Shown in pieces: positions 1-12,164 of a stretch of 64,000 bases of DNA. This DNA is from Pyxicephalus adspersus. Lineage: Eukaryota; Chordata; Amphibia; Anura; Pyxicephalidae. The translations under genes were made by a program, and so were the position numbers. Below the pieces are notes generated by a model, which saw nothing but the letters and a program-made list of their open reading frames with translations, ran no database searches and was not told where the DNA came from. How positions within the stretch are numbered: position 1 is the first letter of the stretch; each line of letters opens with the position of its first letter. The DNA lies in assembly GCF_032062135.1 (NCBI RefSeq), contig NC_092859.1:86118994-86182993 (forward strand), given 5' to 3'.

Positions 1-362
1 CCTTTGGGCGTGCATTCCGAAACAGGTTAGCCCAGTACTCTTGCTTTTGTCCTGTAGTGGTCTAGGCCCTACTTAGTTTCAGCATGTTGACAGACATAAT
101 GTGCAACTTTCACTTGAATGAATGACATTCACAAACCATTTGTTTCACTTATCAATGATTGAAATTAAAACACTTTCTAATGTCCCAAGCAGTCACGGAC
201 TGGACTACAGTTTGCATTACAGTTGTTTGCCATGCAGGCAATTTCAGAGACAATTTGTTAAATGAAACATGGTGTACTGTAATCATTTGTACAAAAAAAG
301 ATGTCAATCATCCTAAATAGTAGAACATTTCAATATTTGTTTTTGTATCATACTTGCTGTAG

Positions 363-476
363 GATCCTGATGCCCCCATTAGACAGAAACTTCCTCTGGA
401 TGATCTGGACCGTGAAGATGACATCAGGCTTTTAAAATATCTCTTCATGTTGATCAGAGCTGGCATGACCGATGAG
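363..476 (+). CDS. NUP107: NUP107 exon, first in window
   Basis: Encodes 38 residues from [14 protein letters not shown] to RAGMTDE. Acceptor tgtag before it, donor gtaaaa after it, phase 0 at both ends. The preceding exon is upstream of the window. Confidence 0.95.
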
Positions 477-3400
477 GTAAAATGTGCTGATCTATCTTCA
501 GAAACTTTCAGACTAGGATATAGTGGTAAAAGAAATTAAAAAAAAGTGTTTTATACCTCCTTGATTGTTTACAAGACTTTCTATTCTACAGTTTTAGAAA
601 TGATTATCTTATGAATAGGTATGCCCAGTAATAATGCATTTTATGGTCTTGCTAGGCCCAACGTTTGTGTAAGAGATGTGGTCAGTCCTGGAGGGCAGCA
701 ACATTGGAAGGATGGAAACTTTATCATGATCCAAATATAACTGGAGGTAGCCCAATCTTGCTCTATAGTTTATGCCTACTCCTTTGCTTTTTCTTGCCTG
801 ACATTATAATAACTAATTGTGTTCTGTTGCAGTTGGAGAAGTGCAGCCAGTGGAGGGCAATCCATACCGGGGTGTGTGGAAAGCTTGTTGTTGGCGTATG
901 GCAGATGATGTAAGCTACTACTTAGATACTACTACTACTAGATATTTTTTTTTTAATTCAAAAAGCAAATATATTTAGTTCACCCATGGTTTATTATAGA
1001 TTTTTCACATATTGTTCTTTTTAGAAATCGGCAATACATTGGATACCTTGCTAATACATTTCCACAATGAAATATTTGTTTGTGTGTTTCAGGAGCAGTT
1101 CAGTAGATATGAAAGAGCGATCTATGCAACCTTAAGTGGAAATCTAAAGCAGGTACGTTTGTAGAACCATACACAGTACCTTGCAACGTTCATCTTCTAT
1201 GTTACCTTGTCGCCTTGTTGTTTAAAAAAAAAAAAATACTCTCACATAAACTTCCATCCATTCCAACCACATTCTGTACAGGTTTCTCCACACGAATTAT
1301 TTATTGTTGTAGCGGAGTGGTCAAAAAGTGGGCGGGCAGCACATGATAAATTTATTGTTCCCAATTGTTGTCCTAGGAATCCGATAATCTTTATAATTGT
1401 GTCCGTTTCCTATCTCCCCTCCATACTTTGTTCCAACTTTCTAATGCCCCCCACTTAGTATGTCCCATTTTTCCCCATCATCTTTGTATTATGCCTCAAC
1501 TGTCCAATGCCCCTGTATTGTGACCCAACCCGGGTGGTTACCGAAATGTGTCGGTTGGAGGGGCTAGGGAGAGCACTGCTGTATTCTTTTGAAGTGTTAT
1601 TGCTCTCACCCCACCATTTTAACTACTCGCAGAGATTCCGGTTCCCTACACTTTCTGCTTTACTGTGCTCAGCAGAATTCTGTACATGGAGTACACCAGA
1701 AAAGGGTTGCATTGTTTACTGATTGCCATAGTATTGCCACCACACTACCTGTTAGAAAAAAAACAAAATTTTCAGTGATGAGTTGAGGATTACAGCTAGT
1801 GGGTTTGCTTTCTCACTCCTCTATTTGAGTATGAACAGGTCCATGTTTGGTATAAAAAAAAAAAAATGAAGAAAAAAAAACATAATTCTACAATAGATAG
1901 AATTTAACTTGTAAGTAGTGTCTATATTGGAATATAAAACAGTGTACTTATTTTTACACAGAAAATGCTTTGACTGGACTGTAAACCTAAGCCACAAAAA
2001 TTTTTCTCTGCTGCCATTCAAACCAGTAATCAATAGAAACAACAAAAAAAAAATGGGGAGAGAAGGCAGGGAGGGGGGAAAAGACTCTAATGAAAATATT
2101 TTAATACCGAAAGGAAATATCCAACTAAGAGGATCTATATTCCTTCCGGGGATCCCAAATAGTATCAAATTTATCTAGAGTAATACCGAGTGTGTCAACC
2201 ATCATTTACCATGATCCACTCCGTCTCTTTAAAATATGTGTAGTAAACTCTTTTCTCCAATGGCAAGAGTTTGTTACACACTTTACATGAGGACACAGCA
2301 CCATCTACTGATGTGAGTATAAACAAATATTCTTTTTCCAAAGGCATTTTGAGGGGAAAAAAATCTCTGTTTCTATGGTCTGTAATATTTTATAATTGTT
2401 TGTTACTAGCTTCTTCCTGTCTGTGAAACTTGGGAAGATACGGTCTGGGCATACTTCCGTGTGATGGTGGACAGTTTAGTTGAGCAGGAGATCAGAGCCT
2501 CCCTTATCTCCACTAGTGAGGAGGATGAACTGCCTAGGGAGTACTTGGAAGCACAGTAAGAGGATTTTTGTATGAACAGATGTTCATTCATGTGGTTATC
2601 ATTACATTGTTATAGTATGTTTGTTGTGTCTTTTAGCTGGACTTTAGACAAAGTCTTTGAGGAGCTTCAGGCCACTGATAAAAAGGTGACTGACTAAATC
2701 CATATTACGTTGGAACACTTTTTTTGGTTTGGAATTCTGCATGTGTAATCTTTTCATCTGTTTTTTTTTTATAGAGAGTCTTAGAAGAAAATAAGGAACA
2801 TTACCACATTATTCAGAAGTATATAGTCACTGGTGATGTGGACGGTAAGTTCCACGGTGATTTTTTGGACATATTTTTTAACTAAATTATTACAATAGAT
2901 TTTATGGTTTTCAAAAACATTTTGTTAAAATTTATTGCCGTAGAACGTCATGCTTAGGTCTTTTTGCCACCAATAAAGCTCATTTCACTGGTGTCCATTA
3001 AGCTATGCTGTGGAGTTGGGGAGAGGATGAAGGTTTTATACTTGGGTTAGACTTTAAAAATGAGAGAAAACAAAAGGCAAGGTTTTTTTTGGCATAATAT
3101 GCAAATAATATTGTAAGTTATATTTAAGTCATATAACATACAATTTATAACATTTTATTTTCAGCTTTTTAATTTGTCCAATTACTTTTGAGCTCCTGAA
3201 AACAAGTGATTACGCATAGAAAAAAAAAGCTTTACTTTAGTTCCTCACATTTTTATGCAATCTTTTTGTTCTACCCACTGAAATATAGCTGAAAGTCTGC
3301 AGTTGAACTACATCTGAGTTGTTTCATTTACAATGAATTGTGGTAATGTACAGAACCAAAATTAGAAAAAAAGTTGTCTCTGTCCAAATATTTATGGACC

Positions 3401-6400
3401 TAACTGTACTCATATAAATACGGCGCACCTAAGGACAGCTGTACGCAAGGTTTTCACCCAACACGACCATGTGGATCATCCCAGGCAATAAAAATCTAGC
3501 TTGTGTACATTTTAGTGTAGCAGTTTTTATAGTTTTAGTGTAGCAGTTTTTGTTCTTAGAGGTTTAACTTAAAACATGCAATCCACTTCAAAATCTGATT
3601 TTATCATCTGGTTGTAAATGTTTGTTACCGTGCATTGTTGCACATCTTAGTCTGTTGTTGTTGAGAACAGTACTTTGCAATCTAATTTTTTACTTTGACT
3701 TATCATTCATAGAAACATATTGTGGAAGGGGCTGTTATATTTCAGTGTGCTTTTTATAAATTGCAGGTTTAATGGATGAGTTCAGTGAATGGCTTTCAAA
3801 AGGGAAAACTCTTCTTCTGGGTCATCTGCTACGCTTCATGACGCATCTAATATTATTTTTCCGAACTCTGGGTCTGCAAACTAAGGTAAAATCACCCTTA
3901 AAGAGTAATGCTGGGAAATGTGTATGGTAATATATGCTTTTCACTTTTTGAATGCATTAATTTGGGGTTGCTTAATAGAATTTTTTATAGTTCAGTCATT
4001 AACAAACTCTTGCACCTCTATACCCCCTATTCAGTGGCCTTGTTTGTGGGCAATAATTTATGCAGTTCTTTGACTAAAACAATTTACACCTTTTTATCAA
4101 AGGATCAGTGCTGGTTAAATAAATTGTGTTAAAGATAAAAGGCTTTTTTTTTTATATAAATCTGTGATTCAGACTCTCACCTCCAGGGAATGTTTCGGAC
4201 ATTCACCGAAACATTCCCTGGAGGAGAATAAGTCCAAGGACTAAAACTGGCTAGTACGGTACCTTATTTGCAGTTAACATACATTTTGGTTTGGCCCATT
4301 CTTGTCACTCTTGTTTAAGAGTATTGGCATCTCTGTCCCTACCACCCAACTCATGTCCCCTTATGAAGAAAATTGTCTTGGATGTGAACAAAGGTGTCAG
4401 CAGTTGTTTTACTTGCTGCAGGACTTGTCTAGTTGAGAGAGATGCAGACAGCAAATCCCAGTGAATACTAATACCTGAATGCACCACACCATGCCCCTGA
4501 TTCATCAATAAAATCCGCGCTCGCTGGAAGCGCGAAAGTACGCGCGGCCATCGATCGCGGTTTACCGCGGTCCAGACTCGAGTGTGTGCGTACACTCGCC
4601 TCACTGCCAGCCGGATTCCTGCCTTCTCAATAATAAGCAGTAGGAAGCGCGAATCTGCCAATTAAGGCGATTAGATGTCAGCTGCGCGATTAAGGAGGAT
4701 CTCTAAAGCTCAATGGTGAGATCATAGCAATTAATTAGCGCGACTTTTAATGCAAGCTCGCCAGTGTAAAGCTGCCGGATATGCGCGGCTCCGGCCGCGA
4801 GCTTTTTCAGTTGCTGAATAGCGCGATGGCGTACGATTTCGGATCGCGAATACGAATGCGCGACCGATAATCCGATTCTGCTTGATGAATCAGGGGCCAT
4901 GTACCTTTAGATATGGTGCCTTAGATCACCGAGGCTAAGTAATAATGACAGGTAATAAGCTCATATACAAGCTAACAGCAAATTTTAGTTGATTTTGGAC
5001 TACTTTAGAACTGCTTTTGTAATGCTCTTGAGCTGCTTTTTCCAATTTACATAGACTTGTTTTATTAAGAAAAACAATTCAGATGCAGCAGACACGTGAT
5101 TTCTAGTTCAAAAGTCAAACTTTGCCTGTAAACAATCCAACATATACATATTAAATCAGTAGAAATGTATGTTATATAGTTACATTCTTATTTATGAATC
5201 TACATCTAAAGCATTCATTAATTTTATTATAGGAAGAAGTCTCCGTGGAAGTGCTAAAGACTTACATACAGGTCAGTCTGCCAAGCATTAAATCAGATCC
5301 TATTCATTTTATACTTACTGTAGTGACATAGGCTGCATCTCTCTAATCATTGCTGGTATTGATGAAGATTTCCAACCTGCCTATTTATTACACAATACAT
5401 GTGCATGCAGCACTACATATAGCAATTGTTCTTAAGTCAAGACGAAATGTGACTGAGCACAAACCACATGTATTTATTTAGTATCCAGAATTTTGCATGA
5501 TTTGGCATTCTCATTTTCTGTTTTATTTTTCCTTTTATACTTTAGAGACTTATAAATGACAAGCACATAAAACTGATAGCCTTCTATGTCAGCCACCTTC
5601 CACAGGAGATGGCTATCTCACAGTATGCTGCATTCCTGGAGAATATCACAGAGCCAGACCAGAGGAATATGTGCCTGGAACTCGCCAAGGAAGCAGGTGA
5701 TACTTTTATTGTCATTTACAGTACATTCCACTAATGATTAAACTATTATTTTCAGTTACTTGGACCACCCTATTATTTGCCTTAGCAGCTGTTTGTTTGG
5801 CTCATGGCACCACTAGTAACATGCCTCTCTTAACTTCCCTTCTGTTCAGCTATCAGAAGTAAAGAGAGGAAGCCCTGTGTAACCTCCAACTGCATCTTTT
5901 GTGTGGGATGCTTCTGTGTCTGGCTATGGTATTGGTCAAGCAGTCATGTTCACAAAAAAACCCACATCAGCTGTGTTTAAAAACCTAAAAAGCAAATAAA
6001 GGTTAATAAAATAATTAGTTGTCTCTATGATGGAGCAAAAAACAAACTATGAACACATTCAAATATGGTTTTGGTATTTAAGAACACATGACTAACTAGT
6101 GACAACAGAGAAGGATATGGAGGTGGCGTGTGTATGGGTCACTAATTAGTGGAAAGAAAATAAAAAAAAAAAAAATATTCTCAACCAGGGCGGGTTATTC
6201 GGACCATAAGACGTGCCCCCATTTTCCCCCCACTTTTGGGAGGGAAAAGTGTGTCTTATGGCCCGAAATATGCGGTAAGTGCAGAGAGAAAAAAGGCAGT
6301 TCTAACTATACTTTTAGATCATGCTTATTATTGTGCTGTCTTTTGCTTGCTTAAAGGTATAAATATATTTGTGTACATTTCAAGGTTTGGATGTTGCAAC

Positions 6401-9400
6401 AATAACAAAGACTGTAGTTGAAAACACAAGAAAAAAAGATAGTGGTGACTTCACTCATCATGACTTTTCACCAGCCCTGGCTTCTGCCACAAGTGAGGTA
6501 GGTATATGCTGCTATTCATAGAATATTTTTCTGCATCTATTTAGTTTTTCAAATTCAGTGAGTACAGTTTTAGATATCTTAGGACCTTTTAGGCAGCTGC
6601 TACTTATAGTGTGAATTAGTCCTAGGAGTATAGATCAACAAAATGCCTTTTGTAATCCTATCTGCACTATTTTACATCTAAATATAGGAAAATCTAAATT
6701 CATGTTTTCATGATGGCATAACAGTAAATATGTTTCTTATAAAATGTTACTGTATTGCAATTGAAGGTCGGTGATGTTTGTTTTCTAGTGGTTTTCTAAA
6801 TGACTGGATCATTTGATGGCTTACACCATAACACCAGTAATTAGTTTGAAGATTAGACTTGAGTGTTGGCAGCACTAGAACAGGTGAAGGCATTCAGATA
6901 CTGAAAATAAATGTGTAAGGGAGATTGAGAGATCTTTTATTGGTTCCAAATATAAACATGTCCTAAAAGCGTCCAAGTAAACCTGTGCTTTGCCCATGTT
7001 GAACAAAAACAGGTTCTGTTAACTAAACATAGTTACCTCCTTGACACTTCCCTACTGCTCTAAGTAACTGTTAGGAGTGAGGAGAGGAAGCCTTATGTAA
7101 CCTTATAGATTTGGGGATAAACAGGATTACTGTCCAATATACCTCAATTAAGGGCCAATCACCAGTGCTATCTTTCAAGAGGAAAAGAGGGAAGCTACAT
7201 GTATCTCCATAGCTGTTTATCTCACATTAACTATACGGTGCAGCTAAAAAGGAGGTACTGGGGTGGGAAGTTAAGTTACGTATATATGTTTGTTCGCAAT
7301 ATTAAAACTGCTGTAGATTTGTGTAATTACACTAAATTCATCAAAGGGTATGTAACACATTTATTTATTTGCCCTATTCCAATCCTAAATGATCTCAAAC
7401 TCCTTTACAGTTCATCCATCTTACTATCACAAAAGGGCTGTGTCTTTCAGTTGGGGGATAGCTTCTAATTAGTATAGGTAGCAGTAGAAAACAAATGCAT
7501 ACAAGATAACATATTTCTAGGTATATCGCCAAATTCTCATCTTTGACCTCTTCCTCCCTGCAGGATGACCGTGCAAAGATAGATGTGATAGACTGGCTGG
7601 TGTTTGATCCTGCACAGAGAGCTGAGGCTATAAAGCAAAGCAATGCCATCATGAGGAAGTTTCTAGGTAAGAAATATTGTTCCTTTTTTAATGCCTTTAT
7701 AAATTGTGACAATGAAGTAAGCTCCGGTATTTATTCACGCTTTCATGTGCCTGTTTGTGCCATGTTGAAAACTTCAGAATCTCAGTGTCTGTTATACAAC
7801 TGTATGAATTCATTTTACTTAACTGTATGAATTCATTTTAAGATATAACTATATTATATGATTTAGTGGTTGGACATTTTGAAGGAAGATTAAACAGTAC
7901 TGATGTATGTGTTCTTACTTGTAGCATCAAAGAAACACGATGCTGCTAAAGAAGTGTTTTCTAAAATTCCTTCGGACTCCATAGCTGAGATCTACAGCCA
8001 ATGGGAGGAGCAAGGGATGGATAGCATTTTGCCAGCAGAGGATGACAATGCAATACGTGAACACCTGTGTATAAGAGCATACTTGGTAAGCATTGATGGT
8101 TATAGTATAAGAAAATGCCATTGGTTTAATAACAAACAACTGATTTGCAATAACTAAACATACACTTTATAAATTATTATTAAAAAAGTATATTTTGGAC
8201 TTCCCTAAATACAGTAAATACAGTACTTGCCACAGCTCTGTAGCCCACTTCAGAGTTTAAATGCAAACAATTTGATTGCTGCAGCCTTGCTGCACACTTT
8301 TTTTTGGCCCACTAACTGAAAAAAAGGGTTTGACCAAATACAAAGCAAGGTCATTATGCATTTATGGAGTAACATTCCATACTATGAAAAATTTCAGGGC
8401 ATCTGTCTTTACTACAGCACTGATCTCCCCCTGCAGTGTCGACCACAGCAGTGTTTTTGTATTTGCTTTCCTCATAAGGAATGTGGACTATGAGCATAAA
8501 AGCATTCCACCAGCACGGGAAAAATAGTCCTAGTTACAAAGCCAAGCATCCATAATAATACATTGGCAAGGCAGTACCTAACACAGCTCATTAGGTAGAG
8601 GCTACTTCATAATTGTATTCTGCCCTTGCCCTGTGTTTGGTCACATTTTCTCAGTGTATGCAATCTGTTTTGGGTGGTGGAAGAATGGTGTGCAGCACAG
8701 TACGTGCTAATATATTTTTCCTATNNNNNNNNNNNNNNNNNNNNNNNNNNNNNNNNNNNNNNNNNNNNNNNNNNNNNNNNNNNNNNNNNNNNNNNNNNNN
8801 NNNNNNNNNNNNNNNNNNNNNNNNNNNNNNNNNNNNNNNNNNNNNNNNNNNNNNNNNNNNNNNNNNNNNNNNNNNNNNNNNNNNNNNNNNNNNNNNNNNN
8901 NNNNNNNNNNNNNNNNNNNNNNNNNNNNNNNNNNNNNNNNNNNNNNNNNNNNNNNNNNNNNNNNNNNNNNNNNNNNNNNNNNNNNNNNNNNNNNNNNNNN
9001 NNNNNNNNNNNNNNNNNNNNNNNNNNNNNNNNNNNNNNNNNNNNNNNNNNNNNNNNNNNNNNNNNNNNNNNNNNNNNNNNNNNNNNNNNNNNNNNNNNNN
9101 NNNNNNNNNNNNNNNNNNNNNNNNNNNNNNNNNNNNNNNNNNNNNNNNNNNNNNNNNNNNNNNNNNNNNNNNNNNNNNNNNNNNNNNNNNNNNNNNNNNN
9201 NNNNNNNNNNNNNNNNNNNNNNNNNNNNNNNNNNNNNNNNNNNNNNNNNNNNNNNNNNNNNNNNNNNNNNNNNNNNNGGTACTTTTGGTGAGATACATCA
9301 TTTGGACTTATTGCACTGAAAGCGGGTCCATTCCTAAAATGTATTCTTATGGGTCACAAGGCCTAAACATCAATAGGAAAAAAATGTTACTTACCTTTAC

Positions 9401-11504
9401 AGGGAGGCAACATAACTTGTCAGCCACTGGTTTTGTTTTTTGGACTGTGTGACCTAGTCATGTTCAATAGACTGCTTTAGAGTATTTGTGTTGTTTACAT
9501 TAAAACTGCGGTACCCTGTTAAAGAAAAGCTTGGTGGCTGAGGCACCTGTGAAAAGTCTTAGAAACATTTTACCAATATGAAATGCAAGTGGATTGCACC
9601 TAAAATACACTGCTTTTGCCCATCTGTACAAGTGCTGAAAAAGCTGTAAGGGAAGATTGTACAAACCTGATTTTAGTAGTAGCTCAAAGGAAATGATCAT
9701 AGAAGCTTGGTATAGAGTAATTGTAATGTAACATGCTATTAATTGTGACTTGCTTATCTGTGCTTTGTTTCCTATTAGGTAGATTATAATGTATGGAAGG
9801 GCCATCTTGATGTGTTAACTGCAGAAGTAAAAGAGAAAATTTATAATGTTTTGCTGTTTGTTGATGGGGGCTGGATGGTGGACGTAAGAGAAGTAAGTAA
9901 CCTTTTTTGTTCTGTTGAAGCATGTGTCGTTATGTAGGTTTATCCAGTGTGGTAGCAAAACAAAATGTGTACAGACTAAGCACAAGATGACTGTAGTCAC
10001 CACAGGTTACTGCACTTGGCATATTATCACTGCTTCCAATAAGCCCATCCATAGTATTTGGATTTATATGCATTCTCAAGGCCATATTGAAACAAACATA
10101 CAATTGAAAGCACAGGAGAGAACAATCCAGTTTGTGGTTGTATTTCTAATACACATTCTAAGCAATAAAACAAAAAATTAATAAGAAGCATTATGTGTAG
10201 TATGAACATTTGGTTCAGATTCTCAATGCCCCATTATTTTCTATTGTGGAATGCTTTGTGGCACATAAATGTTTTCCCATGTTAGATCTGGTACATTCTA
10301 AAGACACTGCAAAGTGTTAAGAGTAAATTATTACCACAACTTTTATAAGCCACAGTTTATATTTTCAGTAGGGAAAAGTGGTGTGCCACTCTGTCCCCAA
10401 ATGACAAGTTCCCTGCAATACAGCATCTCCAACAGAATATGATTAACGTGTGCAGCTTGTTTGTAATACAATCTAAAGGACAAACAAAATAGGTCAATAG
10501 ATATTTGTGTACATGATAATGTTTTTATATACAAACTGAGGTTTTGGTGTCTTTATTAGGATGCAGAGGAAGATCCAGAACGTAAAAACCAGTTGACATT
10601 TTTACGGAGCCAGTGCTTACCAATGATGGCTTTCTTGCTGCACACTGTGCTGCATACCACAAAGCAGTACCAGGAATGTCTACGATTGGCTGACATGATC
10701 TCATCAGAGAACCACAAGCTTTATAAAGTAGGTGCAACTTTTTTTAAATACCTGCATGTTTGCACGCATATTTGTTGGAGAAAGTTACTTTTCCTAGAAA
10801 ATGTTGTGTGTTGTGTGTTTTTTTGTTTATTCAATTTTTGTATATTTATACATACATTTCAAGGCAGCAGGTTGGAATCTAGGTGCTTTCCTGTTTATTA
10901 GGATATTTTTAGCTGGTATGCAGTTTTTACAGAGCTCTTAAACCTAAAATAGGCGCACTGGTTTAGGAATGCATAGTATAATGTCTTTCAATTTTATATT
11001 CAAAACATGTAAAACAAAACTTGAATGTAATTATATTTTCACTTTATAGAAAACCTCTTTCAATACCATCAAGTATCTCATTATTTATCAAGAGATGCAA
11101 GACCGGTATGTTCTATATTCCTGGTCTATAGATTAAACCCTAAGAAGAATATTGGTTCCAATTATTTTGGGCTGTGGTCCTCCTCCAGAAACTGTTCCCT
11201 CATTATTAGATTTGTGTCTCCAGGACATAGACATAGTGGACCTAGCATAACGTTTTTTTTCTTTCTTGGTTCCTAAAACTGAGGGGGAAAAAAAATTCTC
11301 TTGCAATTCTTGTTTCCCGAGAATGAAGTCCAAAGCAGTTCTATGAATGTGGTAGAAACCATGGTAATATAAGTATTTCACAAATTTATTAGCATTTAAA
11401 TGCAAGTCAATGCAATAAAAAAAAATTACAAATTAATTCCTAAAGAAACTATGGGATAGAAGCAGTTATGGAATTGGTCCTAACCAGTGGGTATATTACC
11501 AAGT

Positions 11505-11541
<37 letters not shown>

Positions 11542-11717
11542 TTTTTCTTCTAAAACCTATGCGGTCTCCTCTACCAATGTGTTCAAAACACTTTTCCCTG
11601 TGTTTTCAGGTATTTTCCAAAGCAGAGTTAAGAAAGCTACTGCAGAAATTACGAGAATCATCACTGATGCTGTTGGATATGCAGCTCGATCCTCTGGGTT
11701 ATGAAATCCAGTCCTAA
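363..11717 (+). CDS. NUP107: NUP107, 3' half (nucleoporin of the Y-complex)
   Basis: Scaffold nucleoporin of the Nup107-160 (Y) complex, needed for nuclear pore assembly and mRNA export; it also acts at kinetochores. Sixteen exons are visible: 363-476, 656-746, 833-909, 1093-1152, 2410-2555, 2637-2685, 2775-2844, 3767-3885, 5233-5271, 5546-5696, 6385-6497, 7564-7666, 7925-8085, 9779-9892, 10560-10727 and 11610-11717. They join to 1683 nt in one frame (560 aa plus stop) with GT/AG borders throughout. Recognised by family-typical stretches such as [55 protein letters not shown] and [14 protein letters not shown]. This is the alpha-helical C-terminal part; the N-terminal third (about 325 residues of the roughly 925 in human) lies upstream of the window. 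About 40 residues expected between the exons ending at 8085 and starting at 9779 are missing and probably fall in the assembly gap. Seen: exons and frame. Known: function. Inferred: the gap-hidden exon. Confidence 0.97.
656..746 (+). CDS. NUP107: NUP107 exon, second in window
   Basis: Encodes [10 protein letters not shown]...DPNITG and ends one base into a Gly/Val codon (phase 1). Acceptor gctag, donor gtagcc. Confidence 0.96.
833..909 (+). CDS. NUP107: NUP107 exon, third in window
   Basis: Completes the split codon, then encodes [20 protein letters not shown] and RMADD. Acceptor ttgcag, donor gtaagc, ends in phase 0. Confidence 0.96.
1093..1152 (+). CDS. NUP107: NUP107 exon, fourth in window
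   Basis: Twenty codons, [20 protein letters not shown], phase 0 at both ends, acceptor ttcag, donor gtacgt. Confidence 0.96.
1300..1740 (+). repeat. dispersed interspersed repeat in a NUP107 intron
   Basis: Non-coding intron sequence. Part of it (around 1380-1450, tccatactttgttccaactt...) has an inverted relative at about 37600-37700 in YEATS4 intron 4. ORFs here lack splice context and coding character. Family not identified. Confidence 0.4.
2410..2555 (+). CDS. NUP107: NUP107 exon, fifth in window
   Basis: Encodes [20 protein letters not shown] through the acidic stretch [13 protein letters not shown] and ends two bases into a His codon. Acceptor ctag, donor gtaaga. A minus-strand ORF here is only its antisense shadow. 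Confidence 0.96.
2637..2685 (+). CDS. NUP107: NUP107 exon, sixth in window
   Basis: Short exon encoding (H)[16 protein letters not shown]. Acceptor tttag, donor gtgact; restores phase 0. Confidence 0.95.
2775..2844 (+). CDS. NUP107: NUP107 exon, seventh in window
   Basis: Encodes [20 protein letters not shown] and DVD, preceded by a T-rich tract and atag, followed by donor gtaagt. Ends in phase 1. Confidence 0.95.
3370..3408 (-). mobile_element. terminal repeat of a Tc1/mariner-like element
   Basis: Read on the minus strand it starts tacagttaggtccataaata and continues ttggacagagaca, a terminus widespread in frog and fish Tc1-like elements. The same terminus lies on the + strand at 47551-47590. 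No partner end or transposase was found near it, so it is a truncated copy. Confidence 0.6.
3767..3885 (+). CDS. NUP107: NUP107 exon, eighth in window
   Basis: Encodes [14 protein letters not shown]...[20 protein letters not shown]. Acceptor ttgcag, donor gtaaaa, ends in phase 0. Confidence 0.96.
4180..4224. repeat. perfect 19-bp inverted repeat (hairpin)
   Basis: Arms 4180-4198 (cctccagggaatgtttcgg) and 4206-4224 are exact reverse complements around a 7-nt loop, acattca. It sits in the NUP107 intron 3886-5232, about 270 bp upstream of a MITE. It could be a collapsed foldback transposon or the remains of a terminal-repeat pair. Confidence 0.9.
4493..4897. mobile_element. 405-bp MITE with perfect 16-bp terminal inverted repeats
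   Basis: Starts gcccctgattcatcaa and ends with the exact reverse complement. It is flanked on both sides by cat (4490-4492 and 4898-4900), consistent with a 3-bp target-site duplication as made by PIF/Harbinger-type transposases. The interior is rich in CpG (cgcgcggcc, gatcgcgg and similar), unlike the AT-rich intron around it. No transposase. ORFs inside are not genes. Confidence 0.85.
5233..5271 (+). CDS. NUP107: NUP107 micro-exon, ninth in window
   Basis: Only 13 codons, [13 protein letters not shown], with acceptor tatag and donor gtcagt. It matches the family sequence between the LGLQTK and RLINDKH exons, so it is accepted despite its size. Confidence 0.93.
5546..5696 (+). CDS. NUP107: NUP107 exon, tenth in window
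   Basis: Encodes [20 protein letters not shown] to CLELAKEA, ending in phase 1. Acceptor tttag, donor gtgata. Confidence 0.96.
6190..6275. repeat. hairpin repeat of the 'cttataagacgc' type
   Basis: Arms near 6198-6213 (ttcggaccataagacg) and 6253-6267 (gtcttatggcccgaa) pair around a C/T-rich loop. A second member of this abundant family lies at 63863-63950. Confidence 0.65.
6385..6497 (+). CDS. NUP107: NUP107 exon, eleventh in window
   Basis: Encodes [20 protein letters not shown] to ALASATSE. Acceptor caag, donor gtaggt, ends in phase 0. Confidence 0.96.
7564..7666 (+). CDS. NUP107: NUP107 exon, twelfth in window
   Basis: Encodes [20 protein letters not shown] to NAIMRKFL plus one base. 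Acceptor ctgcag, donor gtaaga. Confidence 0.97.
7925..8085 (+). CDS. NUP107: NUP107 exon, thirteenth in window
   Basis: Encodes [20 protein letters not shown] through [19 protein letters not shown]. Acceptor tgtag, donor gtaagc, ends in phase 0. The next family exon is not visible downstream. Confidence 0.97.
8725..9277. other. assembly gap (553 N) within a NUP107 intron
   Basis: Run of N. The protein family expects about 40 residues between the exon ending at 8085 and the exon starting at 9779. No matching exon is visible in 8086-8724 or 9278-9778, so the missing exon most likely lies here. Long ORFs drawn across the N run are artefacts. Confidence 0.95.
9779..9892 (+). CDS. NUP107: NUP107 exon, after the gap
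   Basis: Encodes [20 protein letters not shown] and ends with [14 protein letters not shown]; phase 0 at both ends. Acceptor attag, donor gtaagt. Confidence 0.96.
10560..10727 (+). CDS. NUP107: NUP107 exon, penultimate
   Basis: Encodes [20 protein letters not shown] to SSENHKLYK, phase 0 at both ends. Acceptor attag, donor gtaggt. Confidence 0.96.
11505..11536 (+). repeat. (TG)n microsatellite
   Basis: Uninterrupted TG dinucleotides in the last NUP107 intron, about 75 bp upstream of the terminal exon. Confidence 0.95.
11610..11717 (+). CDS. NUP107: NUP107 terminal coding exon
   Basis: Encodes [20 protein letters not shown] and the family-typical end [10 protein letters not shown], then TAA at 11715-11717. 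Acceptor ttttcag. The ORF can be read further upstream through a TG microsatellite, but that part is intron. Confidence 0.97.
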   Translation, partial: VFSKAELRKLLQKLRESSLMLLDMQLDPLGYEIQS

Positions 11718-11820
11718 TTTCACCAGTGCTTGAGAAAAACACAAATGTGGAAGCAGCTTTCTGAGAATGTTTGTTTAAAACCAATATATTTTTGTTTGCT
11801 GCCAGGGAACACTTTTTTAT

Positions 11821-11826
11821 ATTAAA
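11821..11826 (+). terminator. candidate NUP107 polyadenylation signal (attaaa)
   Basis: An attaaa hexamer about 104 bp after the NUP107 stop, running into an A tract. A second attaaa occurs near 11899. No AATAAA is seen in the first 250 bp of 3' flank. Confidence 0.4.
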
Positions 11827-12164
11827 AAAAAAAAAATTGCTAAGTAAAATTGACAATGTTGTGTGATTCATTGATTTACACCCCCCCACCATTTTAATAT
11901 TAAATACTTTAGCGCACAGTTTTCTTTTGTGGGGGTAACACAGTAAATAGGATAACTGTATAGACCAGTGGCGGCAAACCTAAGGCACACGTGCCAGAGG
12001 GGGCACTCAGAGTTCCTCTGTCAGCCTGTGCTGGCTGCTGAATTTCCTTTCTCCAGAGTCATCAGTTAACCCTCACAATACCAGGTTGTGGAGAGGAGAG
12101 GCAGCTGATGTGTCTTGATCCAGAACTGAAAGGGTGAAAGTACAGAAGGGGAGAGGGAGGGGTA

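Noticed and set aside
8613..9452. Long ORFs across 8613-9452 on both strands
   Set aside because: They are mostly N; no real coding information.
11050..11105. Possible extra NUP107 exon with AG/GT borders
   Set aside because: 56 nt would break the frame between two phase-0 exons, and the family has no residues at this position.
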